The notes under the pieces were generated by a model, which worked only from the letters and a program-made list of their open reading frames with translations, ran no database searches and was not told where the DNA came from. Position numbers and translations under genes: made by a program. Below are positions 53,701 to 61,777 of a stretch of DNA of 64,000 nt, piece by piece (within the stretch, counting starts at the first letter, position 1; every line of letters starts with the position of its first letter). Location: the NCBI GenBank assembly GCA_000469685.2, contig LS997562.1, forward strand, positions 40,438,345-40,502,344, given 5' to 3'. The stretch comes from Haemonchus contortus. Taxonomy: Eukaryota > Nematoda > Chromadorea > Rhabditida > Trichostrongylidae.

Positions 53701-56700
53701 TCCAACAGAGCATTCCAATGCATTTTTGCTCTACAGAGACGAACCAACGATGTCCATTCAGTTCGGATTTTCACCATCAACAGCTAGGGGAAGCAGGATG
53801 GGTTAATTACAACTGAAAAAACTCAACAAACCAAATCGAACTGAACCCGATAAGAAATGAATATGCAATCGTAAAAGCCTGATAGATGCAGCAAAATATT
53901 CCGCCCAGTAATGTTCGGTTAATTCAGCTCTTCGAATAATTGAAAAAGGTACAAAAAATAAAATCTAGCAAATGGCAATGATTGTACAGCTAGAGTTGCT
54001 TCTATTGGAAATGCTGATTACATGTCTCAGAGTAACTCCTCGGGAAACCTTTGACGCCTCTCAGGCCATATGAGTCCCACTTATCATGTATGCTCACTAA
54101 TATCAGGTCATTAGTGAAAAACTGCAATGCTTTAAATTTGGCTTTATTAACTAAGAAGTATGACATGGTACTGCTCACGGAGTCTTGGCTTACTTCTAAA
54201 AATGAAATTGCCCCACTTCTTTCTTCTCTTAGTTCTTGTTATGTGGCTGTTAGATGCGATCGATTGCACAAAACTGGTGGCGGAGTAGTTATACTCTTGA
54301 GAAATCCTTTCTCCTACAAGATAATTCATCAGGAGTCGGTAATAGATGCGTATGAGATTCTTATTACGGATGCGATCCTCGTTGACAAAGTCCTGCGGAT
54401 TATTCTTATTTATCGTGCGCCTAATTGTAGTTCCTTCAACTCTAGTCAACTGCGAAAATCGATTAGTGATTTCTCATCGACCAAGGACCCCTGCCTGGTA
54501 TTGGGGGATTTGAACCTTTCGGATATCGATTGGTCTAGAGAAAGTGAGGTCTCTCTTTTATCAAATCAGTTTATTGATTTATTTACCTCGCACAATTTCG
54601 TGCAGCATGTTAAGCTTCCCACTAGAGGTAATTCATTCCTTGATTTGATCTTTAGCAATTCGGATGATCTTGTTAAGAGAGTTGATTTACGCCCCCCTAT
54701 TGGAGGGAGTGATCATGCCGTTATTGAATTCTCATTGAATCTTCGCGTTTTAAAACCTTGCATACTCTGGAAACCTGACTTTGGTAATGCTAATTATCCC
54801 AGCATCATGGAATATCTTGGCAGCATCGATTGGCTAGGCTCTTTTAACTGTGTTTCCTCAGTTAATGACATGTATGAGATCTTTTTGGCAGCCCTCCATC
54901 ATACGATTATCAAATTCGTACCCCTTGTCAAGGTTGAGGCAAAATACTTGCATGTTCCCGCGTATTTGAAAAGGATGATGAATCGTCGCAATTCTCTCTG
55001 GCACAATGCTGTCTTCGTTGGGTCTGATGAAGAGTGGCTCAAGTTCAAATCCTACAACGCTAGGGTAGATAAAAAACTTTTTAAATTTTCAGATAACCTA
55101 GAAAGAAAGATTATAGGCTCTAAGAATCCTTCCAAGCTGTTCAGCTACATAGGTACCCGCATTCAGGATAAAATGACCATACCTGCTCTGATCGATAGTG
55201 ATGGAGGTGGGGAAACACTTTTCACAGATCAGGAGAAAGCTGAGGTTTTTGCTAGGCAATTTTTCAAAGCACTCAAACCCTCAGAATCCATACAAGTTGA
55301 TGTGGTGCATCCGTTATTTCCAGTTATGGACTCCGTGGTCTGGTTTTATAAAGATGATATAGGTAAATTGTTATCTCATTGGCCCAGTTCCACTTCAGTG
55401 ACGCCCGACTTTATTCCTCTGAAATTCATTAAAAAAGTGCTCCCCTTGATTGTTTACCCCTTGGAATTTTTGTTTAACTTATCTTTTATGCGAGCTGAGA
55501 TCCCTCTTCGGTGGAAGACTTCTTTTGTCATACCCATTCCCAAAAAACCTCCGCACTCTAATCCCGAAAACTATCGTCCTATATCCATTACTTCGGTCTT
55601 CGCTAGGACTTTTGAAAAGATCCTGAAGACTCATTTGATTCGTCATCTCGACAAACATGGTGTGATTCCTCAATGTCAACACGGTTTCTGGCAAGGCAGA
55701 TCAACTGAAATAGCTCTCCTCTCCTCGGTTAATGACTGGTCGAAAGCTATGGATGAGCGTAAGCCCACACATATTGTGTACTTTGATTTCGCCAAAGCTT
55801 TTGACAAGGTACCACATGCTAAGCTGATACAGAAGCTGATTATGGTTGGTGTTCATGAGAGAATAGTTATGTGGATAAGGCATTTCTTAGAGAATCGAAC
55901 CTACCAAGTCAGAATTGGACATTCGTTTTCGTCTGTTTTCCTTGCTCCTAGCGGTGTTCCCCAAGGAGGCGTACTTTCCCCGCTTTTATTTCTCGTATAC
56001 ACCTTTGATTTACCTTCTAGTATCTCACAGCTTGGCATCACTTGCTCAATGTATGCTGATGATATAAAAATTTACACTACCGTTGAAAACCCCGGAAAAA
56101 GTCTTGACCTTCAGAAAGCCATCGATCGTGTAGTTAACTGGTCAGGTACCTGGGAGCTCCCTCTGTCTCATGAAAAAACTGTTTTCCTTCAGATCGGTCG
56201 GGATCCAGGTCATGACTATTCTTATAGTGTTAACGGTGCCAATCTCAGACGCATTTCTGATGTAAGAGACTTAGGTTTTCTGATTAACGATAAGCTCTCA
56301 TTTACTGAACATTTCCGTAAGCTTGCAAAGAAAGCTAATTTCAGAATTTATAATCTCTTTAAAGCTCTCCGCACTAAGAACTGTAGCGTGCTACTGCGTG
56401 CCTATAAAACATATGTTCGTCCTATTCTTGAGAGCGGTACGACTGTTTTCTCCCCGTACAAAAAGAAAGACATTGATTTCTTAGAAAGTATCCAGAACAA
56501 TTTTACTCGTAAGCTTGTCTTGCGCTGCAGTGGCCTCAGCTACCGCTTCATTCCTAATGGGTCTGAAAGAAGAAAGCAAATCGGTTTAGCCAGCTTGTGC
56601 AATAGAAGGAAGAATTTCGATCTAGTTATGGCTTTTAAAATCCTTACAGGTAGAACTAATCTTGTACCCTCTGATTTCTTCAACCTTGTCACCTCTAATA

Positions 56701-59700
56701 TCAGAGGAGGTAAAGTTAAGCTTAGGGCTCCGTATAGCAGGACTAATGTCAGATCCCACTACTTCTCTATTAGAGTGCTTGCGGACTTCAATAAATTGCT
56801 AAAAGGCAATATATTCAAGCTTTCTCTAGCTGCTTTTAAGAGAGTGATTTCTAGTTAGGCTTGCCTCGAGGGTTTCCTTAGGGTTCCTTTTAATTTTGAT
56901 TTCCTTTTTTTCCGATTATATTACAATTTTATTGCGTTCACAATCATTTGTACTTTTTCATTCTCGGTTATGTCGCATATCATGTTGTTCTACGGAGCTT
57001 GTTGCATTTGTATTCGCGCGAACTCTGTTCGCGTCTCCAAAATAAAAATAAATAAAATGTATAAAATAATGTGCAACCGGTAGGGCAGCCAACACACCGC
57101 TAGATATTCCTGAGACAGATGACTCGCTCGAACTCGCTCCAGAGTCTCGCGACCAGGCTCTGGGAGCTGTTCTGTGTTCTCTCGCTGTACGCCAGTAACT
57201 TGCCACACTTTCTAGCAAATCACGACAAAACTCGAGCGCTCCCGCATTACAAAGTTGGTTCACGATCTAAAAATAGTTGGGGTTAGGATGAAACTGCAGA
57301 GACATCGTGATGTGCCAGAGGTATTCGGAATCCAACACGACATCAATGAGGATCCTGACCTTGGTACTGACCTGTGCGAGCAATTTCTCCGTGCTACGAC
57401 GTTTTGTAGTTGTCCTTTCATCAGAAGAATTAATGGGTGTGGCTTCTCTTGAGCCATCAGCCGATGTTCCAAAATCCACTGCACCCGAAGGCACTGATCC
57501 CGATGGTGAGCCCGTATCGACATCTGTCAGTACAGTGCTCGAACCAGTTCGCTTCTCTGAAAAACAACAAGTTTCTGTTTAATTGGGACAAAAATATCTG
57601 GAAAAGTATTTGAATAGGAATGTAATTCAAAAAATAATCAAAAAAATACCGTACCTTCAGTCTCCTTATCGTTTTTCTTCCTATTTTCCAAATGTTCCCC
57701 ACATTTCAAGAGTAACACGAAGATAAGCCGAAATAGTAGAAATTGCCTGGAATAAGCACACGATAATAATACCAAGCAATCCATCCCACAGGAGAAGTCC
57801 TGTGTCATTTAGCCTTTCTTCAAAGCAATCTTAACCTCTCTCTTCTACTATTCTACTTTAGGCAGCCTATGTACCTGTAGTTGTGATCATTTATCTCAAC
57901 GATGCTTGCTTTCCAGTTTACCATAGCAATAAGTTGAACAACCGTAGGGTAAAGATTTGCTGGATATAGTTGAGCCATGAGAGCCATTGCAAAAATTAGA
58001 AGAGAAGTTGATGGGACCGTGTCACCACGCCTAAAATCGGTAGGATTCTCTGAGGAGCGGAAGCCTTCGAAAGAAATCAGTATCCAATTATGTTCCTACC
58101 CTACAGGAACCCCTTCGATGGGTAACGATCCTATGGACCCTTCATCACGGATCTTGGCTAAGACCGCTTGCAAAAGATGTAGGAGCCATTCGCTCTCTGA
58201 ATAATTTAAGGTCAGTTGGAGTGATTCCCTATTCAGCGAGTAACGGTATTACATATTAATGACCTACCCAAGTCGAACATGTCGCTATTCCTTTGTGTCA
58301 GAGCCTCCACTGTACATAGTGGTCCCATAAGGAACTCTAGCTGCACCGGATCATCCTCTGGACTGAAATTGCCAAATCCTAGTGTTATTGAAAAAAAACA
58401 CTTTTGAAGAACACATTTGAAAACAACTACGTCATCTGACCCACCTCAGTATCTTGGTGCGATTGAAGAATGGTCTCAGCCCACCCCAACGCATCACTTT
58501 CGCTGTCGGATTCATAGAGCGTGCTTGAGACCGATCATTTCTTGTTGTTAGCGCGAACGAGTAAACTAGGGTTTGGCCGACAAGTCGTACTCGGTGTGCT
58601 ATATGGGAAGTCTGAACAAAAGAAGACATGTCTTCTAGACATTTTCCAAGAAACATTCAGGAACAGAAAAGGAGACAGAAGAAGGAGGGAACATGTCTCT
58701 GATGGGCAATCTTCAGTCAAAATCCAGAGAACCATACCAAATTGGAGCAAAACCCTTACCTTAGGATCAGTGTACAAACTGAGATATTCATCCGTAAGTT
58801 GCTTCCCATGCGTATCATTGACTGACAAGAGAATAAAGAGCAAGACAGTATAGAGTTCCAAGGCTGGCAGCGGGTCCGAAGCGCTGAAAGGTGCACCCAC
58901 CGCAGCAGCAGCAGTTACCTCACGACGTAGGAAAGACATTATGGCCACAGAGCTTCCAAACTCTGCAAAAACATTTCGGAGATAACAGAGTAATGTGAGA
59001 AATGGGCCCAGATTTCCAAACAAACTTCGTTTTACAATACTCCAGAACTGCTTCCAACGTGTACACATCATATATTTGAGTTGAAGTGCGAAATCCGCCA
59101 TCAGATCGCTAGGTATGGGCACCTTGCCACGAGAGAACACCGCCAAATCGTCTGTAGAGGTTAATTAAATAGAGCATATTTCAGAGCCATGATGAGCTCA
59201 GAGAATAGAAAGATAGAGGGAATATGAGTTATTAAATGAGAAACTCACTTATAATGACCATGTCCTTGCGAGCATAGTAATCGTGAGTACTGTCGACTAG
59301 AAGCACTCTAAGAAGTCGATTTGCAGCTTCGACAAGCTCTCGATGACATAGACGAGGACTGATGAGACGACAAGCAGTTTTGATCATCCAGTCGCGGTCC
59401 TTAAATTCAAATGTCCCTGATTTTTTCAATACAAGCGATTGATGAGTAAAAAATGAATAGTAAGTGCCCTTCTCTGACGAAACCATTAATTACTGAGGAT
59501 GCCGCTCAGTCTCGGCGTACCGACCATCTCGTTCAAAAATAACAACCGAAGTGAAAGAGCAGCTCACCTTTACAATCAGATTTCTGGTATTCAACGTCGT
59601 CAGCATTCTAACAACGTTCAATATGAACTTGTCTGGCAGAGACAGGGGCATCCTGGCAATCAAATGAGAGCGAGGGAATCCGAATTCTCGCTTAGACATG

Positions 59701-61745
59701 CCGTACAGTCGTACAGAGACTATAGTCATCCCTACTTGCGATCGAGATCTCCCCGAAAACGTCAGTGTGATGTTCCTATGGTCACTGAAAATGGATAACA
59801 CGGTGAAATCCATATCGTTAGCTCCGATAAATACAATGATTCAGCACGAAATGATTAACACATACAGTTCAAGCGACTGGGTACGAGTGAACCTAATGTC
59901 GAAGAATCGTGCCAAGTCGGTAGTCATGGTTAGAGGATACGTTTTGTCCCCAATAGAAACCTCAAAGAAGATCATATCTTTATCTGAAACTCAAATTCAT
60001 TCCATAACTCGACCTACTTCGGAGGGACCTCGACCTCGTTCAGCCGGTAATTCAACCCGAACAGCCCGGACTATTATATTTGGATCTCCAACACGCATCG
60101 TAAGAGCGAATTGTTCTTTCTGAAATATGTGCAACTCCCATAACAAGAAAAAAACTGGTCTATGGCAAACGGTACCTGTATCGCAGTAACCGGCATAGAT
60201 CCAACAGAACCAAGTCGCATATTGAGGTCATGAACATCATAGAAAATGGCCAAATCTGGGCATGATACCTCAACTCGATCAACAGGTTCACAACGCTCAA
60301 ACAGCTGCAAGGTGAGGGTAAAGAGTGAGTCAAATGAAATGGTGGGCAGCTGTATCGATACCGTAACAAGGTCGCTGTCTTGTAGCTCGGCCTCAGGTTC
60401 CTCCTTCTCCTTCTCAGCTTGAGCACACATCTCACTCGGCATATTTTCTATCCATAAATCTGGTAAATTAGACCACCTCCTGCAAAAACACATCATATGT
60501 GCGGTGCAAACTTCATGTGACTTACTCGGATCCCAAATAGTTCCCATAATTGAATATATAGTCCAGTCACTCAAAGACACATTTTAAAAAATTAGCATCT
60601 CAAAAAGAAATATCATGGAAATGACTTCTAATTGTCAAAGGGGACCGTAATTGGTGTTCCGCAGCAAACTGACCAATGACAAGTAGTAAATAAAACTTGC
60701 GGAGGCGCCTTTACAGGCAGACATGATACCAAAACTGCAGCAGTAAAAGAACAATAAGAACAAGCCGGTGATACTGTTGAAACAAAGCGTTAGAAGGCGA
60801 AATAATGGACTATTTGTCACCTACTCCAACATTTTTTAGCCCCAGTGCCCGAATTTCGCATCCCGAATCTGTTAATAATAGGAAAGCAACTGACGCTGAA
60901 AACACTAAGTTTGTCGGAGAATCGTAGAAAAGCGGCATCGAATAGATCATATCCGCAGATGAACCGGTAAAAAGTGCATGAGCAAAAGCCGATCGCTTGA
61001 GTGGCACTTTCTGTAATAGAAGAAAGGAGTAAGAAGTAATACATCACATATTGTATGACAATAGCAGAAACAAAGAAAGCTTCTAAAGTTGATGTTTCGC
61101 TCAGATTTCACCTGAATAAGAATTTGTTCCAGCGTAGGATAGACGAATACTAAGGATGAAGCGATGGGGTATGAAAAGCACGCCATCACGCCACTCGATT
61201 CCTGCCAGCAGTGGACAGGGGTTGTCATGTCCAATCTAGATTGTTAAAATTTGATAGTCCTTAACATAGGCGTAAAAAATTAATACTTTATCCAGTTCAA
61301 AGATAAGTCTGCTCTTCCAAGGTCTCCTTTTTCCAACGGCGCAAACCAGGTACCTTTTTCTAGTGACAAGAATAATAATTCAGATACAGATGAATAATGC
61401 ACGGATCTAAAGACAATTCATCAGTTGACAATTCACCACTGAATGCCTAGTCTGAGAAAAATCAAAACCAACACTCCAGCTCCTAGAATCTGTTGAGTTT
61501 GTGGAAGCGTGACGGTATTGGTCAAAAAGAACGAAGTGTTATCCGCGCTCCTTGCAGTCAGCTGGAACGAGGTCGGCCAGATGTTTGGAAAAACTATTTC
61601 TTCAAGTGAAGAGCCAAATAGTAAATTGGTACCTTGTGTTCATATAGATGCCCAGATGTGCTCAGTACCATTAACCACATTTCATCAGTCGTTTGACAAT
61701 GGATCAGCTCTATGTCTTCGACATTACCTTAAAGTACAACTTTAA
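35866..61745 (-). CDS. UBR4: UBR4 (poe / p600) giant E3 ubiquitin ligase, 3' part of gene
   Basis: More than 60 short exons on the minus strand encode roughly 2,900 C-terminal residues of a UBR4-type ligase (human protein about 5,180 aa). UBR4 marks N-degron and mislocalised-precursor substrates for degradation in the cytoplasm, in mammals with KCMF1 and calmodulin. Recognition rests on ordered, gap-free matches to the family: a Cys-rich zinc-ribbon segment ([30 protein letters not shown]), [45 protein letters not shown], and a C-terminal catalytic module with CCICRE and HIDCH. Most exon phases agree. Unresolved boundaries remain near 38.9, 53.7, 58.5, 60.55 and 61.5 kb. The UBR box is not in the window, so the gene continues past the right edge. 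Introns host a foldback element, a piggyBac and a LINE. Exons are itemised in the block entries. Confidence 0.93.
37510..37552. repeat. Two-copy 23-bp tandem repeat
   Basis: AGAAATGTGTAAGGTCACTA occurs at 37510-37529 and again at 37533-37552 within a UBR4 intron. It is a simple local duplication. Confidence 0.75.
42186..42263 (+). repeat. tRNA-like block in left foldback arm
   Basis: GGTGGCCTAGGGGATAG matches a polymerase III A box and, about 40 nt on, AGGTTCGGCTCC matches a B box. The same block is present in the right arm on the minus strand (about 43733-43812), where the B box is the better AAGGTTCGACCCC. It does not fold into a full functional tRNA cloverleaf by eye. Confidence 0.55.
43733..43812 (-). 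repeat. tRNA-like block in right foldback arm
   Basis: Minus-strand counterpart of the block at 42186-42263: A-box GGTGGCCTAGGGGATAG and a consensus B-box GGTTCGACCCC in matched spacing. Better preserved than the left copy. Confidence 0.55.
44433..47089 (+). mobile_element. Complete piggyBac transposon (copy 1)
   Basis: A 2649-bp element (44437-47085) lies between TTAA target duplications at 44433-44436 and 47086-47089. Terminal inverted repeats are CACGTTGCGTACC on the left and GGTACGCAATGTG on the right (12 of 13 matching). A palindromic subterminal motif (arms GTGCATCAC/GTGATGCAC around CAT) occurs at 44509-44529, about 47006-47024 and 47050-47070. It encodes one intact transposase and sits in a UBR4 intron, antisense to the host gene. 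An AT dinucleotide run lies near 46675-46690. Confidence 0.95.
44883..46445 (+). CDS. piggyBac transposase (DDE_Tnp_1_7), copy 1
   Basis: A 520-aa intact, intronless transposase that would excise and insert the element precisely at TTAA. The N-terminal 55 residues are acidic ([21 protein letters not shown]), as in other piggyBac proteins. The RNase H-like core carries the catalytic aspartates Asp210 (CIDETMVPF), Asp286 (TGDNFYSS) and Asp381 in [10 protein letters not shown]. The C-terminal cysteine-rich domain has Cys469, 472, 496, 499, 504, 507, His512 and Cys515, a RING/PHD-like cross-brace that binds the element ends. Length is typical for the family. The ATG at 44883 is the first in-frame start, 446 nt inside the left terminus. 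Nothing suggests inactivation. Confidence 0.96.
   Translation: MEALENSFVQLLVDSDEEADNEDVSAAPDGLLADAVESSDDEDSEGESDAGWSSTIVQPNVVPFTEDSGIQNDDVYAFSNPMSFYKLFMTDDLLKLVIEESNRYGSAKYSTWSVLEEQEFHKFLAICFHMSIEKRSSLKEYWSTRVIYSGSFAARLMTRNRFIEILNSLHFADNDTSDKSNRLYKVQPVIDSMNKAFGDVYKPEKDICIDETMVPFRGKVMFRQYIHGKRHKYGIKLYKLCSNGGYTCRFMVYAGKLPNRTCPVAEHVVMQLMQPYLQSGRILTGDNFYSSIPLAQKLLEHDVYYLGTIRKNRIGIPAEVKTKKLKKGEVIARQDEYGVTVLKWKDKRELYMISSFLDDTVNDANKPVMVEKYNKSKGFVDLSDQMTAYTPFIRKTSKWYLRLFCYLIFHTAVVNAWYIYSLVNEKISIREFKSRIIESIFDGQISTPATMKHQLRTVPGPKREHRSRCVECYRKLAKEHGASYARTKASQVNTKCSKCRKYYCLNCYQVYHKKCSGSLE
47209..49758 (-). other. UBR4: UBR4 exons: helical repeat region
   Basis: Exons: 49570-49758, 49276-49451, 48992-49115, 48814-48905, 48639-48748, 48096-48470, 47947-48060, 47569-47751, 47415-47484, 47209-47317. 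Highlights: [32 protein letters not shown] (the KCYGCA site of the family), [20 protein letters not shown], and [13 protein letters not shown] 57-nt in-frame segment inside exon 48096-48470 (after SEISQ) begins GTACGT and ends TTTAAG, so it may be an alternative intron. The 44369-47208 intron holds the complete piggyBac copy. Confidence 0.8.
50132..51510 (-). other. UBR4: UBR4 exons: beta-sandwich and zinc-ribbon segment
   Basis: Exons: 51399-51510, 51182-51327, 50766-50859, 50555-50676, 50341-50440, 50132-50248. They encode DTSPCLVC, a galactose-binding-like sheet ([41 protein letters not shown]) and then consecutive Cys-X2-Cys knuckles ([30 protein letters not shown]). This is the most strongly conserved part of the protein in the window and anchors the identification. 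Confidence 0.88.
51630..53783 (-). other. UBR4: UBR4 exons: helical region around [15 protein letters not shown]
   Basis: Exons: an exon ending at 53783 (5' end [14 protein letters not shown], 3' boundary unresolved), 53485-53621, 53226-53383, 53071-53176, 52875-53002, 52149-52287, 51630-51816. The [20 protein letters not shown] helix matches the family's KLLLFICGSKEKYRQLRD. Introns are short except 52288-52874. The upstream intron up to 57077 contains the LINE. Confidence 0.75.
53960..57060 (+). mobile_element. Non-LTR retrotransposon (CR1/Jockey-type LINE)
   Basis: The element encodes a single long ORF with endonuclease and reverse transcriptase. The 3' region ends in an A-rich AAATAAATAAA-type tail near 57040-57060, just beside the UBR4 exon that starts at 57078 in plus coordinates. 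No ORF1 is visible upstream, and the 5' end is uncertain (about 53950-54050), so it may be 5'-truncated, as is common for LINEs. It lies in a UBR4 intron, antisense to the host. The target duplication could not be fixed in the A-rich flanks. Confidence 0.8.
54051..56858 (+). CDS. LINE ORF: APE endonuclease and reverse transcriptase
   Basis: A 935-aa intact ORF. The N-terminal apurinic-type endonuclease spans about residues 14-230 with NIRS (17-20), the active-site Glu of TESWL (44), LGDLN (Asp153) and SDH (220-222). The reverse transcriptase occupies about 480-760: IPIPKKP and [19 protein letters not shown] (Asp579), [13 protein letters not shown] and the catalytic YADD (668-671). A C-terminal domain follows. 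[13 protein letters not shown] favours the CR1/L2/Jockey group rather than RTE. It would nick target DNA and prime reverse transcription of its own RNA. There are no internal stops or frameshifts, so it may be competent apart from a possibly missing 5' region. Confidence 0.94.
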   Translation: MTPLRPYESHLSCMLTNIRSLVKNCNALNLALLTKKYDMVLLTESWLTSKNEIAPLLSSLSSCYVAVRCDRLHKTGGGVVILLRNPFSYKIIHQESVIDAYEILITDAILVDKVLRIILIYRAPNCSSFNSSQLRKSISDFSSTKDPCLVLGDLNLSDIDWSRESEVSLLSNQFIDLFTSHNFVQHVKLPTRGNSFLDLIFSNSDDLVKRVDLRPPIGGSDHAVIEFSLNLRVLKPCILWKPDFGNANYPSIMEYLGSIDWLGSFNCVSSVNDMYEIFLAALHHTIIKFVPLVKVEAKYLHVPAYLKRMMNRRNSLWHNAVFVGSDEEWLKFKSYNARVDKKLFKFSDNLERKIIGSKNPSKLFSYIGTRIQDKMTIPALIDSDGGGETLFTDQEKAEVFARQFFKALKPSESIQVDVVHPLFPVMDSVVWFYKDDIGKLLSHWPSSTSVTPDFIPLKFIKKVLPLIVYPLEFLFNLSFMRAEIPLRWKTSFVIPIPKKPPHSNPENYRPISITSVFARTFEKILKTHLIRHLDKHGVIPQCQHGFWQGRSTEIALLSSVNDWSKAMDERKPTHIVYFDFAKAFDKVPHAKLIQKLIMVGVHERIVMWIRHFLENRTYQVRIGHSFSSVFLAPSGVPQGGVLSPLLFLVYTFDLPSSISQLGITCSMYADDIKIYTTVENPGKSLDLQKAIDRVVNWSGTWELPLSHEKTVFLQIGRDPGHDYSYSVNGANLRRISDVRDLGFLINDKLSFTEHFRKLAKKANFRIYNLFKALRTKNCSVLLRAYKTYVRPILESGTTVFSPYKKKDIDFLESIQNNFTRKLVLRCSGLSYRFIPNGSERRKQIGLASLCNRRKNFDLVMAFKILTGRTNLVPSDFFNLVTSNIRGGKVKLRAPYSRTNVRSHYFSIRVLADFNKLLKGNIFKLSLAAFKRVISS
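57078..59151 (-). other. UBR4: UBR4 exons: region upstream of the LINE insertion
   Basis: Exons: 58760-59151, one or two exons at about 58440-58640 (frame ambiguous; [15 protein letters not shown] is the reading that joins in phase), 58268-58378 ([16 protein letters not shown]), 58100-58196, 57875-58030, 57655-57746, 57372-57556, 57078-57266. The 57372-57556 exon is a Ser/Thr/Gly-rich low-complexity linker. The 392-nt exon 58760-59151 is unusually long for this gene and might contain a missed intron. Confidence 0.72.
59249..61745 (-). other. UBR4: UBR4 exons: most upstream part present (propeller-like)
   Basis: Exons: about 61637-61745 ([17 protein letters not shown]), about 61470-61600, 61287-61359 ([17 protein letters not shown]), 61113-61236 ([20 protein letters not shown]), 60821-61010, 60674-60773, a short exon near 60530-60580, 60176-60479, about 60012-60119, 59866-59983, 59568-59784, 59249-59416 ([20 protein letters not shown]). 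Alternating hydrophobic strands with Trp/Gly turns suit the beta-propeller known in UBR4. Coding continues upstream, with the next intron probably carrying the second piggyBac. Confidence 0.7.
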
Positions 61746-61777
61746 AACAGAGGTAGTGAGTGCTGAAAATACTCATC

